Shown: piece after piece, positions 23,691 to 34,767 of the stretch
How positions within the stretch are numbered: the stretch's first letter is position 1
How the letters are laid out: each line of letters opens with the position of its first letter
The notes under the pieces: model-generated
What the model saw: the letters and a program-made list of their open reading frames with translations, nothing else
Databases searched by the model: none
What the model was told of the DNA's origin: nothing
Assembly: GCA_947044405.1 (NCBI GenBank)
Contig: CAMRHE010000076.1
Location: forward strand, 5,004,001-5,068,000
Direction of reading: 5' to 3'
Origin: Leptodactylus fallax
Lineage: Eukaryota > Chordata > Amphibia > Anura > Leptodactylidae
DNA length: 64,000 nucleotides
Program-made: the position numbers and the translations under genes

Positions 23691-23702
23691 GACAAGGAGA
23701 CT

Positions 23703-26700
23703 ATGTGGGGAGAATGCCCTGATGATGACCTGATCGCTGCAAGTCCTGTCATACAGGTGGAAATGGAGGGTATTCCGGTTACCGGGATGATTGACACGGG
23801 TTCCCAAGTAACGACCTTGAGTAGAGACTGTTATGAACGGTACTTCCGGCAACATGTGAAATATAATCCCCATACATTCGTACGAGTGGTCGCAGCTAAC
23901 CAGTTACCAGTTCCGGTCGTGGGAGTGGCCTGGATGAATGTCCGGGTATGTGGCCAAGATCTAGGTAGGAAAGGCATTGTGGTGGTACAGGAGTCACATG
24001 AAGTAAAGGTCCCTGTCATTTTGGGGATGAATGTGTTAAAAGAATTAGATCAGATCCTCTTTGAAAAGAAAGGTCACGGTTATTGGAAAGAAACCACCAC
24101 CCATCGGCCTACTCAAACAGCTTTCCAGCGGCTGATCCGGACATGTGGCTTACAGAAAAGTTCGGATGCACAGCGTCCTCTGGCTCGAATTTCAGTTCCT
24201 TTGCATACAAAAGTTACACTGCCACCCAGTCGGGAGACAATAGTGTCCATGCCCGTAGGCACCTGTCGGAAACTAGAGGGCATAGCTGTGTTGGTAGAAC
24301 CACTGCAGGCAGCCGAAGGAGGTGTTGATCCGCTAGTGGCCCGTTCCTTGGCAATAGTTCGCAATGGAAGAGTACCACTTCGATGTGTAAACACTCAGGA
24401 CCAGAGTGTGGCCCTGACCCCAGGGAGGCAGCTGGCTAACATCTATGTGACTCCGGAGGAAGTAAGGAAAGTAACTCCAATGCAGCTGAAGCCGACTGAA
24501 AGGGATGAGTGGACCGTAACTGTGTCCATGGGAGAAGATGAGGAACCCACCTCTGAATGGAATGGCTGTGCAATTCGAGAACAGATGAAGATGGATGTAA
24601 GTTCATGTTCTCTGGAATGGGTGCAGAAGGTAGATGAGCTGTTGTGGGAGAACCAAGCCACCTTTGCACGGTATGCTGAAGATTTTGGATGTACCACAGG
24701 GATCTACCATGAGATTCCCACAGGAGACACCCCTCCAATTAGAGAGCGCTACCGACAAATTCCTCCACAGTTGTATCAGGAAGTGAAAGAACTGTTAGCT
24801 AAGATGCTACAGGGTGGGATCATCCAAGAAAGCCAGAGTCCCTGGGCGGCTCCTGTGGTGTTAGTAAGAAAAAAAGATGGGTCCATCCGATTTTGCGTAG
24901 ACTATCGGAAGTTAAACGCTTGCACCGTACGAGATTCCTACCCCTTGCCACGGATTGAGGAGTCCCTCTCAGCGCTAGGGAGAGCCCGGTACTTCTCCTC
25001 ACTAGATCTGGCTAGTGGGTATTGGCAGGTGCCGATGGCCACAAAAGACAAGGAGAAGACGGCATTCATCTTGCCCATGGGACTATACGAATTTAACCGG
25101 ATGCCCTTCGGGTTGACAAATGCACCCGGAACGTTTCAGCGGTTGATGGAGAAATTTCTCGGTGACTTCAACTTTGAGTTCACTCTCATCTACTTGGATG
25201 ACATTATAGTGTATTCTGCGACCTTTGAAGACCATCTCCACCAGTTGGGGCAAGTATTTCGAAGATTGCGGGAACATGGGCTCAAATTGAAACCCAGTAA
25301 ATGTCGGTTGTTCCAATCTGAAATTGATTACTTGGGTCACCGCGTATCAGGAGAAGGGGTGAGACCATCAAGAGACAAGATAGCGGCTGTTCAAGATTGG
25401 CCGATACCGACTACCCTGCGAGAAGTGAGGGCGTTCCTTGGAGTAGCTGGTTACTATCGACGGTTTATTAAGGATTTCGCCAAGGTAGCAGCACCACTTA
25501 ATGCTCTCCTACGAGGCACATCCGGTGGTCCAAAGAACCGGTCCGTGAAGTGGGGACCTGAACAGGAACAAGCCTTCCAGGCATTGAAGGATGCACTGAC
25601 AACAGCCCCAATCTTGGCATATGCTGATTACCACTTGCCGTTCCAGCTATATACAGATGCAAGCCTGTATGGTCTTGGAGCAGTGCTTTCCCAGCTTCAG
25701 GATGGCCAGGAGAGGGTCATAGCGTACGGCAGCCGGTCTTTGAGAGATTCTGAAAGAAACCCCGAGAATTATAGTTCATTTAAATTGGAGCTGTTGGCAC
25801 TGGTATGGGCCATGACCGAGAAATTCTCTGAATATTTGACCGGTGCTGAAGTTTTAGTACTGACTGACAACAACCCACTAGCTCACCTGGAAAATGCCAA
25901 GCTCGGGGCGTTAGAGCAGAGGTGGATAGCCCGAATGTCTACATTCAATTACCGCATTAAGTATCGGTCCAAGACAGAGAACCAGAATGCTGACGGACTT
26001 TCTAGGGTAACTGCCCAGACCCCCACAGAAGACGTGGATCATGAGTTGGAGCATGTGGAGGTGCCCGATTTCAGCAGATTTTCACAGGCCTTGACCGCCA
26101 CTAATCAGTTTGAGATGGAGGGGACTGAAATGGCTCCTTTCTTTGGTCCCTCACGACAGGAATGGGCACAGATACAACAGACCCATGAGGGGCTGGCGCA
26201 GATGATCAAGTGTGTTGAGAAAGGCCAGAAGCCCTGTAGAGAGGAAAGAGAACGACTGACACATGAGATATTATCTGTTTTGAGTCAGTGGGAAAAGTTG
26301 GAGATGAAAAATGGAGTGCTATGCCGAAAGGTCTATTTACCTTCTGAGATCGACATTCGATACCAAATTGTGGTGCCTAGTGAACTGGCTCGCTCCTTGG
26401 CAGTTGAGGCTCATAATAAGAATGGACATTTTGGTCATGAGAAGACCTTTCGTTGGTTACAGCGACTGATTTACTGCCCTGGTCTTCGTCAAATGGTCGA
26501 AGAAGTATGCCGCAGCTGTCGAACTTGTGAGATCCATAAGGCAATAGAACAGAGAGCTCCCCTGCAAACCATCGTGACCCAGGAACCTTTAGAAATCGTC
26601 ATGATAGACTATCTAATGGTGGGCCCATCCAATAGCGGACACCAGTATTGCCTCGTAATGGTGGATCACTTCACCAAATTTGCGGTGGTAACCGCCACCA

Positions 26701-27791
26701 AGGACCAGACAGCTGAGTCAGCAGCTCGTGCTCTGTGCCAAGATTTCATTCGAGTATATGGGTGCCCCCAACGCATCCACTCCGACCAGGGCGCCTGCTT
26801 TGAGGGACACGTAATGAAAGAAGTTCAACGTATCTACGGGATAAAGAAGTCGCACACGACTCCATACCACCCTCAGGGAAATGGGGCCTGTGAAAGATTC
26901 AACAGAACTCTGCTACAGATGCTGCGGACTCTGGAGGAAGACAAGAAGTTACAGTGGCCTCAGTTCTTGTCTGAAATGGTGTGGGCCTATAACAATCAGG
27001 TCCATTCTACAACGGGGTACTCTCCTTATACACTTCTCTTTGGGCGGTCTGGGCGAAGTATAGGAGAATTACAGTTGAATGATGTGGATGGGTTCCCTCC
27101 GAGGGATCCAACCTCTTGGGTGCGGGCGCATCGGCAGAGACTTGAGACGATCCATCGATTGGTGCGGCAGCGCCTGCAAGAACATCCCCATCCTGATAAG
27201 ACCCCAGTGCAAGAAGCACCATTGCAACCAGGCGACCTGGTGCTAGTTCGTGTCAAGAAACCCCAAGGGAAATTGGAAAGCAGATGGGAGGCTTTGCCGT
27301 ATCGTGTTGTTGGCCGCAAGTATGCGAATGGGCCAGTGTACCAGGTCCAGAAAGAAGGAACTGATTGTGTTCGAGTACTTCACCGAAATATGTTGCGCCT
27401 GTGTCATTCTGAAGGGACAAATCACGATGGGCCTGCCAATGTGAATGAGCTCCCACAGTCAGAGAATGGAGGTGCGGAATGGGCCTCCGACGAGGAGGAT
27501 GATTGTTGGCCGATCCCTGCTCCTGGGGATGTTCCACCTGTGACTACTGTATCTCCGGCCTGTGCCCCCTCTGGTGCGGAATCCGCTGGTCCTTCTCAGC
27601 CCATAGCTGCAGCACCCCATAATATACCACCGGTCCTCAGACGGACCACTAGGCCAAATGCTGGTATTCCCCCTGTTCGGTATGCGCAGGATGAGTTTGT
27701 TTGGCCTGCCATACATCGGTATACTACCACCCTGTGCATAAAAGTACAACCCTCTGGATATACAGTCATAGGCAGGGACTGCCAATCTTAA
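23703..27791 (+). CDS. pol: Pol polyprotein: protease, reverse transcriptase, RNase H, integrase (1362 aa)
   Basis: This encodes the enzymes for proteolytic maturation, cDNA synthesis and integration. The frame is already open from 23634, so the ATG at 23703 may not be the real start; entry by -1 frameshift from gag is more likely. Domains in order: aspartic protease with DTGS at residues 31-34; reverse transcriptase from about 360, with SPWAAP at 379-384, FCVDYRKLN and the catalytic YLDD at 497-500; RNase H beginning YTDAS at 650; integrase zinc finger H904, H909, C939, C942; integrase core D969, D1028, E1064 (DX35E between the last two); and a C-terminal region with a GPVYQV (GPY/F-like) module. 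The tail is proline-rich with RRTTRPNAGIPP. No stop or frameshift interrupts it, so it could be functional. The stop overlaps the start of the polypurine tract. Confidence 0.93.
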   Translation: MWGECPDDDLIAASPVIQVEMEGIPVTGMIDTGSQVTTLSRDCYERYFRQHVKYNPHTFVRVVAANQLPVPVVGVAWMNVRVCGQDLGRKGIVVVQESHEVKVPVILGMNVLKELDQILFEKKGHGYWKETTTHRPTQTAFQRLIRTCGLQKSSDAQRPLARISVPLHTKVTLPPSRETIVSMPVGTCRKLEGIAVLVEPLQAAEGGVDPLVARSLAIVRNGRVPLRCVNTQDQSVALTPGRQLANIYVTPEEVRKVTPMQLKPTERDEWTVTVSMGEDEEPTSEWNGCAIREQMKMDVSSCSLEWVQKVDELLWENQATFARYAEDFGCTTGIYHEIPTGDTPPIRERYRQIPPQLYQEVKELLAKMLQGGIIQESQSPWAAPVVLVRKKDGSIRFCVDYRKLNACTVRDSYPLPRIEESLSALGRARYFSSLDLASGYWQVPMATKDKEKTAFILPMGLYEFNRMPFGLTNAPGTFQRLMEKFLGDFNFEFTLIYLDDIIVYSATFEDHLHQLGQVFRRLREHGLKLKPSKCRLFQSEIDYLGHRVSGEGVRPSRDKIAAVQDWPIPTTLREVRAFLGVAGYYRRFIKDFAKVAAPLNALLRGTSGGPKNRSVKWGPEQEQAFQALKDALTTAPILAYADYHLPFQLYTDASLYGLGAVLSQLQDGQERVIAYGSRSLRDSERNPENYSSFKLELLALVWAMTEKFSEYLTGAEVLVLTDNNPLAHLENAKLGALEQRWIARMSTFNYRIKYRSKTENQNADGLSRVTAQTPTEDVDHELEHVEVPDFSRFSQALTATNQFEMEGTEMAPFFGPSRQEWAQIQQTHEGLAQMIKCVEKGQKPCREERERLTHEILSVLSQWEKLEMKNGVLCRKVYLPSEIDIRYQIVVPSELARSLAVEAHNKNGHFGHEKTFRWLQRLIYCPGLRQMVEEVCRSCRTCEIHKAIEQRAPLQTIVTQEPLEIVMIDYLMVGPSNSGHQYCLVMVDHFTKFAVVTATKDQTAESAARALCQDFIRVYGCPQRIHSDQGACFEGHVMKEVQRIYGIKKSHTTPYHPQGNGACERFNRTLLQMLRTLEEDKKLQWPQFLSEMVWAYNNQVHSTTGYSPYTLLFGRSGRSIGELQLNDVDGFPPRDPTSWVRAHRQRLETIHRLVRQRLQEHPHPDKTPVQEAPLQPGDLVLVRVKKPQGKLESRWEALPYRVVGRKYANGPVYQVQKEGTDCVRVLHRNMLRLCHSEGTNHDGPANVNELPQSENGGAEWASDEEDDCWPIPAPGDVPPVTTVSPACAPSGAESAGPSQPIAAAPHNIPPVLRRTTRPNAGIPPVRYAQDEFVWPAIHRYTTTLCIKVQPSGYTVIGRDCQS

Positions 27792-27803
27792 AGTGGGGGG
27801 GAA
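27790..27803 (+). promoter_or_regulatory. Polypurine tract
   Basis: AAAGTGGGGGGGAA, purine-rich except one T, ends 2 nt before the 3' LTR. This is the expected primer for plus-strand DNA synthesis. Confidence 0.75.
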
Positions 27804-27805
27804 TA

Positions 27806-28778
27806 TGTAAGAGACAGCCAATGTTGTCTTAAGCTTCATTTGTCTGTATAAACTGTTAATGTTGAATGTATTTCTGTGATTCTGTTCCTTTAAGACAGCA
27901 GCCATTGTAATTGTGACATGATGCTGGAGTGAGACCCCCCCTTTATGTTAGCTTGCCTGTTCTGCAGACAGAGTGTGAGCAGAGAAGCAGGAAGTGACGA
28001 GACAGAGAGCAGCAGCCATCTTGGCAAGTGTTGTATTGAACTGGTGTGGAGATTTTTCTGTACAGCTAAGCTGTATCTTGGTCCAGAGACAAACAGAGTG
28101 TAAAGAGACAACAGGACTAGTGAGTCCACGTGAAAGGAACTGTGCTCAGTGGCTGATCAGTGAGACTGACATTGTGACTGTGTATATGGATACCACAGAT
28201 AGAGACTCGCAGTGCTGTTGATGTACTGGACGGCACCTGCTAAATCCCGCTTTACATCCCAGCTCAGTGTATGGATTCGGCAGGACTGTCAGTGTGCTGA
28301 GTGGAATCTGCTGTTGGATTACATTGCATTCAGTTGGTTTCCCTGTCTGTTAAAGAGGACTTCATTTCTCCCAAGATCCTGATAACCGTGAGGAGAGGAC
28401 GCTTCACTATAAAAGAAAGGACCGACTTTGGGCCCCACCACGCGCTTCTACGGACTGTAAGCGGTCCACCTGGACCACTGGGGAAAAGGGGGTGCACCCA
28501 AATGTGAAGTCAGGGTCAGTTAGGGATAGTTTTGAGTATATTGTTCATTCAGTGTCCATACTGCAGAAGTGGACAGAGTAAAAGTAGAAACCATTGCAGA
28601 ATTTGCCTTGAAATTGTTCATGCTATATTGTATATTTTGCTTGTCTTTAGCCCTGTCATTTTACCTTTAACTAACCTTTATTAACTTATAGTAAATATAT
28701 ATTTTTTTTTTGGACTCCCGGGGGGGGTGTTTTTTTGGGGGGGGGGGGGCCAACCCCCCCGCCCGGTTTTGGTGCTCC
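27806..28778 (+). repeat. 3' LTR of the Ty3/gypsy element (end degraded)
   Basis: It is identical to the 5' LTR by eye except C7T3 instead of C10T4 in one run (near 27936), one C-to-T change just after it, and a longer T run near 28703. From 28712 the sequence turns into G, C and T homopolymers. Position by position it still tracks the missing LTR end (GGACTCCCGG against GAACTACCGC), so the LTR probably ends near 28778. Confidence 0.8.
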
Positions 28779-28803
28779 CCCTGGGGGTCTTGGGGGTGTG
28801 TTT

Positions 28804-28834
<31 letters not shown>

Positions 28835-28882
28835 CTTTGTTATGTGTTGTGGGGGCCCCCCCGTAAAAAAAAAAAACGCCCG

Positions 28883-28923
<41 letters not shown>

Positions 28924-29150
28924 CGGGGGGGGGGGGGGGGGGGGGGGGGTCCCTCTCCTTTAAAAAAAAAAATTATTTTTTTTTTGTGGGTGGGGGGGGG
29001 GGGGGGCGTTTTTTTTTTTTTTGTTTGGGGGGGGGGGGGGGTGTTGTTGTGTTTGGGTTGTGGCATATAAAAAAAAAAATTATTTTTTTTTTTTTTCCTA
29101 ACATAAAAAAGTAAAATTTTTTTTTTTTTTTTTTGGAAAAAGGGTGATGG
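28709..29150. other. Degraded homopolymer-rich consensus
   Basis: About 440 bp consist mostly of G runs up to about 50, with C, T and A runs. No natural repeat unit is present. Its first part mirrors the known LTR end with neighbouring bases collapsed to homopolymers. I read it as a base-calling or consensus artefact. The long frames through it are meaningless. Confidence 0.7.
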
Positions 29151-29349
29151 GGGGGGGCTGAATTCAGCTGATCATGCCATAGACTTATTTTTGGCCAAAA
29201 AAATTTCCAACAGGCTGGATGCTTTTTGACAAACAAAAGTCTGCTGTGGATCATTGTAAATGACTGTGTTCCTTTTTACAAGTGGTCATCAGCTGAAATG
29301 GCTAAAATAAGCCATTTCTGCCAACTATAGTTTAAAGTGTATGACCAGC

Positions 29350-29812
29350 TTAAAGGGGTTTTCTGGCCCCTAATATATGTTTTATCCTGGAGACCTATCC
29401 ACAGTATAAATCAGTATGTGATCTATGGGGTCCAACACAGATCAGCTGTTCTGGTAGCCTTTAAATCTGCTCTTATTCAAGTAATAGGAGTGGTGTTGCA
29501 GTTACTTCAATACTTGGTACAGTCTCTGTGATTCTGTTGTGGAGACCCATTTTCATGTAAATTGAAGTTTTATGAATATCAAATGAATGGAAAATACTTT
29601 GTCCTGTAATCTAAAACTGAGACAGAAGCCGAGGTAAGATAAGGCATGCCCCAAAGCACTGCCCTCATTTACATATGAATAATACTGCAATTTACATGAA
29701 AAAAGGGCTCCAAAGCTGAATAACAGAGGCATATCTGGAAAGTGTAAAATCACCTCTAGAAGGTCCTGGGATTAGGTTTATAACCAATTTACTACTGACA
29801 AACTCCCTTTAA
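29350..29812. mobile_element. TTAA-bounded MITE segment
   Basis: TTAAAGGGGTTTTCTGGCCCC at the left and GACAAACTCCCTTTAA at the right (ending 29812) bound a non-coding block. The two ends are only loosely inverse, so this may be two abutting MITEs. The right TTAA is shared with the next element. Confidence 0.4.
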
Positions 29813-31235
29813 AGAGATTCTATCACCTCCCCCAAAAATATTCAACTGCTACCACTAGAGATGAGCGAATCGAAGCTGACAAAGTGTAATTCGATCCGAA
29901 TTTCAGGAAATCTTTGATTAGCATCGATTCCGGATTTCCTCACGCCTTGATGTATTGAATTGCACAGCTCCGATCGAGGGTTTTAACCCCTTGGATGTCG
30001 CGGTCAAACATGACCACGGCATCCATGGGGTTCCGCCATGCTGCCTGTCCCCCTCGGTATCCCCTGCAGTGATTAAAAATAAAAAAATACTGATACTCAC
30101 CTGTACTAGGTACAGCATTAAATCCGGAGCCGGTGACTGAGGTCCTGCTCCCCAGGCTTCACTGCTGAGGTCCAATCACAGGCCCCAGCAGTGACGCCTG
30201 GGGAGCAGGACCTCAGTCGCAAGGAAGAAGAGGAGTGAGGAGGACGCTCAGATAGCCGGATACCCAGGAGAGGTGAGGTTAAGGTGAGTATAAGTGTTTG
30301 TTATTTTTAATCATTTCCCCTGGGCCTCTGATTATTATACTCTGGGGTCTCAGGAGACAGCCTCCATTCAAGGCAGGATTAACCAGGTATGCGGAGGGAC
30401 AGTGATGGGGCAGACCCAGGATCACTGGTCAGACCCCGGGCTGCCGAATAGGAGCAGCGACACCCCCTGAAAATGTCACTGGGGGGGATCGGGACCTCAA
30501 TATATAATAAAACCCCTGAGATGCCACGGTCATGTTTGACCACGGCATCTCAGGGGTTAACACCCACGATCAGGGCTCAACTCTGATCGGGGGTGTTAGA
30601 GGACAGTGTCAGCCATTACATATGGCTGACACCATGCTTACGCCGTGGTTTGCGGGAAGTCCTTCCCGGCCATGCCTTACTATTAGGGCAGATGTCGGGA
30701 AGGGGTTAATGCGATTCGCTGCAAATTAATTTGGATCAAATCGAATTGTTTTGGAAACTTTGGAGAATCGGTCGAATCGAATTTTTTAAAAATTCGCTCA
30801 TCTCTAGCTACCACCATGTTATAGAGCACTTTACAGTGATAAACATCATACCTGTCATGGATGTCACTTCTGTATATTTATAGAAAAACATCTTTGAAGT
30901 CTTATGCAAATGAGGCAGTTGGTGCAGTGTGGGCGGGCCTTCATCTCTCTGGAGCACGGTTCTTGCTGCTTAGGTAGGATGGATGATGTCATAGCAATAG
31001 AAGGATATACTCTTACTGCATGGGTGGTGTGGTCTTAGCAGCAAGAGCAGTGCTCCAAGGAGCTGGAGATCCGCCCCCAGTTCTCCAACTGCCTAATTTG
31101 CATAAGATTCAAAATTGTTTTTCTCCAAATCTAGTGTCATACATAGCCAAGGTATATGAGTTATCACTATAATGTGTTCTGTAACGCGGTGGAGGCAGTT
31201 GAATTTACTTAGGAGAGGTAGTAGACTCCCTTTAA
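29809..31235. mobile_element. Palindromic TTAA MITE carrying a nested hAT MITE
   Basis: The left end TTAAAGAGATTCTATCACC and the right end, inverse TTAAAGGGAGTCTACTACC (ending 31235), are diverged inverted repeats with TTAA on both sides. Inner arms are also palindromic: CTTATGCAAATGAGGCAG (30900 area) against CTGCCTAATTTGCATAAG (31092-31109). A 951-bp hAT MITE plus its 8-bp duplication sits inside. Without it the host MITE is about 470 bp. Confidence 0.65.
29856..30806. mobile_element. hAT MITE (951 bp) with perfect 8-bp target duplication
   Basis: It starts TAGAGATGAGCGAAT and ends ATTCGCTCATCTCTA, a 15-bp perfect inverted repeat. GCTACCAC flanks both sides (29848-29855 and 30807-30814). 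It is the same family as 19510-20075, longer in the middle. It contains repeated CCACGGCATC-type blocks and no transposase. Confidence 0.8.
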
Positions 31236-32638
31236 GCAATGTTTGCTTACATTACCTTTTAAGCCACGGTTCCATACATTCCCTTGAAGCAATAGTTGCA
31301 TATGCATTCCTTAGTTATAAGCTTATGATTTATCGGGGTACATGCGGCAATGTTTACACTTATTAATATCACTTGTGTATAATAATTAGATAAGCAGTCA
31401 TAACAATATATCCTACTGAGAAGGATCCAGCCGGCTAAGTCAGTAAATAAACTTGTAAAGTAGAACATGAGGAAGGCAAACAAAGGTTGATTATACGGCG
31501 AGTTCCCTCCCGTGTGATTAATCCAGTATCAACGACCATGAAAAACAGTTTAAATTCCAGCAAAGTAGAGCGCGCCAATGCTAACTCTTAATTTGTGATG
31601 TGCCTGCAATGGAAAGATGTAATATAAAAGACTAGTGTAATGTATAAATCAATGGATTCAAATACCCCGTTTGTGATTTATTTGCCTTCGACTGTTTTCA
31701 AGTGCTGCTTGTAAATCATATTTTGTGTTCATTTACCTTAGCATTCTTTTTGAGCCAGTGGCAATAGGGCTGACGGATGGGAATGCAATGAAGTACGCTG
31801 AGCTTCGCTGCTCCGGGCTCTGCTCTCCCTGCGTTGCGGAGTGTGATTAATCTTGGTAATACATCACACATCTTATTTTTCCCTAGTTTATTTTATTTAG
31901 TGTTGTCACAAATAATATCACTTACCCATCTAGTAGAATCACTAAACAGTAGTAAATTAATGACACAAACTATCTGTACGGAGCTCATCTGTCCGCAATT
32001 TGATTACAGCCACTCGTGTTATGCCGAGACATTTACAATAGATGAACTTTATTTATTACTCGAACTGCTCCAGTTGTCAACTCTTCTGCAAAGTGTCCTC
32101 GCTGCGTCTGCTTCTTGTCTGCCGAGACTTAAGTGCCCGTGTCTTTACAATGAGGGGCGATGGCTTCTTTGTAGAGCAACAGATAAGGGGACGGTTCGAG
32201 TCTATTTTATGAATATTCATCTATCATGCTCAATTTATAGGAAAAGCCCATCATTGTCTATGAGTTCGCATGACTTGAGATTAAAATCCTTCAATGTGCC
32301 GTAGAAAAGATGTTTCTTCGAAGTCCGCAGCTTCCCTGCAACGGCCAGTACCACTTTGAATGTGTAAAGGCGCCCAATATAGGACATGCACAAAAATGAT
32401 AAGGTCCCAGCAAAACGTAGAGAGCCTGTAATGACTCCTAGCTTCATGGCTGCGCCGCCCATTACGCCAGCCTACCCAAGTGATGCACAGGACAGCTGGC
32501 TCTCTGTATCTCCAGTGCCTCTATACCTTAGAAGAAAGCACATGCACACACAACTCGTGGGTCACGCTGTCACCGTGGTCCTTAGATATAGTCTGAAACC
32601 AGAACCCTGCATATCAACCCAACCCTGCAGATCGATAG
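31236..32638. other. Unique DNA, candidate conserved non-coding element
   Basis: No gene is supported. 31480-32320 is repeat-free. It includes a perfect ATGAATATTCAT palindrome at 32209-32220 (POU-factor-like). An open frame of 156 codons at 31834-32304 lacks any recognisable domain and is not called. Confidence 0.35.
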
Positions 32639-33120
32639 TAGAGATGAGTCAACTGATTCAGATCGATCTAGATTCAACTGAAATTTTCCAAAAATTTTGA
32701 GCTTGGCCCAAAAGCGAAACTTTTGGTGTTTGTCACTCACTAAACAGTATTATACTTTTGGGTCTCCTCAGACCCCGGAGTATAATAAGTGAACACCCAA
32801 GAGAGTTGAAGCAGGTGTAACTGTGTAACCTTATCGGTGACCCGGTGACCAAACGGCCTGAAGAGGATGCTGGATGACCACCAGATGCCACAAGGATGAG
32901 GAGGAGGGGATGCATGGTGAGTATAAATGTTTGTTATTTTCTTGTTATATCTCTGGACGTCATGACATTGGTGCATCCCACATGACCACTGAAGCCCAAT
33001 CACAGGCCTTAGCTGTGGCCTTACACTCCGTGACATCAACCAGAGGCCTGAAGAGGACACTGGGGGACAGCCAGGCCACGCAAGGGTGCCTAGTGGAGTT
33101 GAGGCAAGGTGATGTTCACC
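32639..33120. mobile_element. hAT-like repeat copy, diverged
   Basis: It starts TAGAGATGAGTCAACTG and shares the CAGACCCCGGAGTATAATAA block with 34283 and 37509 copies. The right end is uncertain. Confidence 0.4.
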
Positions 33121-33179
33121 CATTTCTAATAGATAGGTTAGGGTTGCCTGAAAAAAATAGTGTTTCCCCTTAGCATTAC

Positions 33180-34282
33180 TAATATATCACTGTTTTTGTC
33201 AATATACCAAGTAACTCTTTGGAGCATTGAGGGCATTGCCATTGCTCCAGAGGGAAGCTGCGAGCGAGACACAGACTGCAAAGGGCGCTGTCTAAAAACA
33301 GCTCATCTCAAAGCATAAAGCCATTAGCCTGGTCCTTTACATGCCATCTAATGAACAGTAAGAAAGACTATCACTTTCTTTTTAAGGTGGCAGTGTGCCC
33401 ACCTAACTACACAGTCACTGTCCAGCTGGCACATGTAGTACGTCTGCCCCATTTCCATGCTTCTTTTAAGCATATTCCATGAGTGCTGCACAAAGGGACT
33501 TGGTTGGCTCAAAATCAGAAACCGTCTATCTAAAAATCAAACAATTGAGAAGTTTGGTGTTCTGTAGTATTGGCATTGTACTCATACACCAGGAGGTTGC
33601 AGATGAACAGTGCGATGGCTTCAGTAGTGTTGTGGACTTTTCTTATGTTAAAGTAAGTTGAAGACTAAATCTCAAGAGGTCGAATCCCACAGGCCGCAGA
33701 GATGAGGGTGTCAGCTCGCCTTCTCACTGTAAGCATACCACTATGTAGATAGTCCCAGGAGCTAGCCACTGCTTTATGTATATGCTGCCTGAATACATAT
33801 GCTGTGCAAAACTGCGCGGAGACATGTTAACCATATCTTACCTCAGTCAGAGGACGTGAACCATGATGCCTAAGAGCGGAAGAACAGGTTATTAGAATTC
33901 ACGCTAAGCATAATCTCATCATTATCAGGGATATAGTAATTGTGATCGTTCTAACTTGTAAGATGAATAAAAATACTGTATATAAATAGCACGCTCCATG
34001 GACGGATTTACATTATACAATGTGCTTATGCCTTTTCTGCTGATAGCATAATTATTGCAGGGCCTTTCTAGTCAAGGCTACTTGGCCGACTCCTGAAGTC
34101 CTTGAATCTGCCTCCCATTGGGGAGCAAAGACGTTGAATAAGTAAGTGTCCTGCTCAATCTTGTCGCCCCATTCATTGATAAGAGGGTGAAAGCCATGGC
34201 AGAAATCCAGAGGAACTGAAAATGAAGAGGAATCTAAAGTGGATTAAGTTCCTCTTTATTTTCCACTGTCTAGTGTTCGCAC
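33180..34282. other. Unique DNA, no gene seen
   Basis: No recognisable gene, RNA or complete transposon. Confidence 0.4.
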
Positions 34283-34767
34283 TAGAGATGGGCGAACCGA
34301 TTCATTCCGAGCCGTGCTTGACCTGAATAATCCAAATTTTAACAAAATCGAACAATTTGGGATTCATAACTAACATGGCCTCCACGACATGCATTGCTGT
34401 AAATGATTATAGTCTGGGGTCGCTTCAGACCCCAGAGTATAACAGGTGAAGGCCCAGGGGAGGTGAAAAAAAAAATTATATTCTCCTTCCTTCGCCTCTT
34501 TTGGGCTCCTCGCAGCGTTTTGGCTTTTGTATTTAATTAAACTTTATATTATATGTCTTACTTTCTATTATTTATTGATTTTGATATTTTTGAGAGATAT
34601 ACATGTAAACTTACCTCCACCTAGTATACTCTGCCGTCTGAAGAGACCCCAGAGTATAATAATTTCACTTCCGATTCTATCCGAACTTGTTCGATCCAAA
34701 ATGAATCTGGAAGCCGAGCCTCCTGAACCCAGAACAAAACAAATCTTGACAGGTTTGTCCATCTTAA
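34283..34767. mobile_element. hAT-like non-autonomous element, diverged
   Basis: It starts TAGAGATGGGCGAACC and ends near TTTGTCCATCTTAA, roughly inverse to the start. It contains two inverse-oriented copies of a CCCAGAGTATAA block. The target duplication is not clear. Confidence 0.5.

Larger units (their letters stand above)
21615..28778 (+). mobile_element. Ty3/gypsy LTR retrotransposon, near full length
   Basis: The order is 5' LTR (21615-22592), serine-tRNA primer site, gag, protease, RT, RNase H, integrase, polypurine tract, 3' LTR (from 27806). Integrase after RNase H places it in Ty3/gypsy. No envelope gene and no convincing chromodomain are seen. The LTRs differ by one substitution and a short C/T homopolymer over about 890 readable bases, so insertion was recent. 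Pol is open throughout, and gag has an apparent one-base frame break before its zinc knuckle. The last 66 or so bases of the 3' LTR are readable only in degraded form, so the right boundary and the target duplication cannot be confirmed. Confidence 0.9.

Noticed and set aside
27392..27791. Envelope gene after integrase
   Set aside because: The region is the proline-rich Pol tail in the same frame; no signal peptide or membrane segment is seen.
28686..29114. Proline-rich or glycine-rich proteins from the G/C run region
   Set aside because: These come from homopolymers in a degraded consensus stretch.
29287..29300. Another CTGATGA-type hammerhead start on the minus strand
   Set aside because: No stem II and no GAAA follow.
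31834..32304. 156-codon plus-strand frame
   Set aside because: No domain, no coding-like composition, no splice context; a conserved non-coding stretch is as likely.
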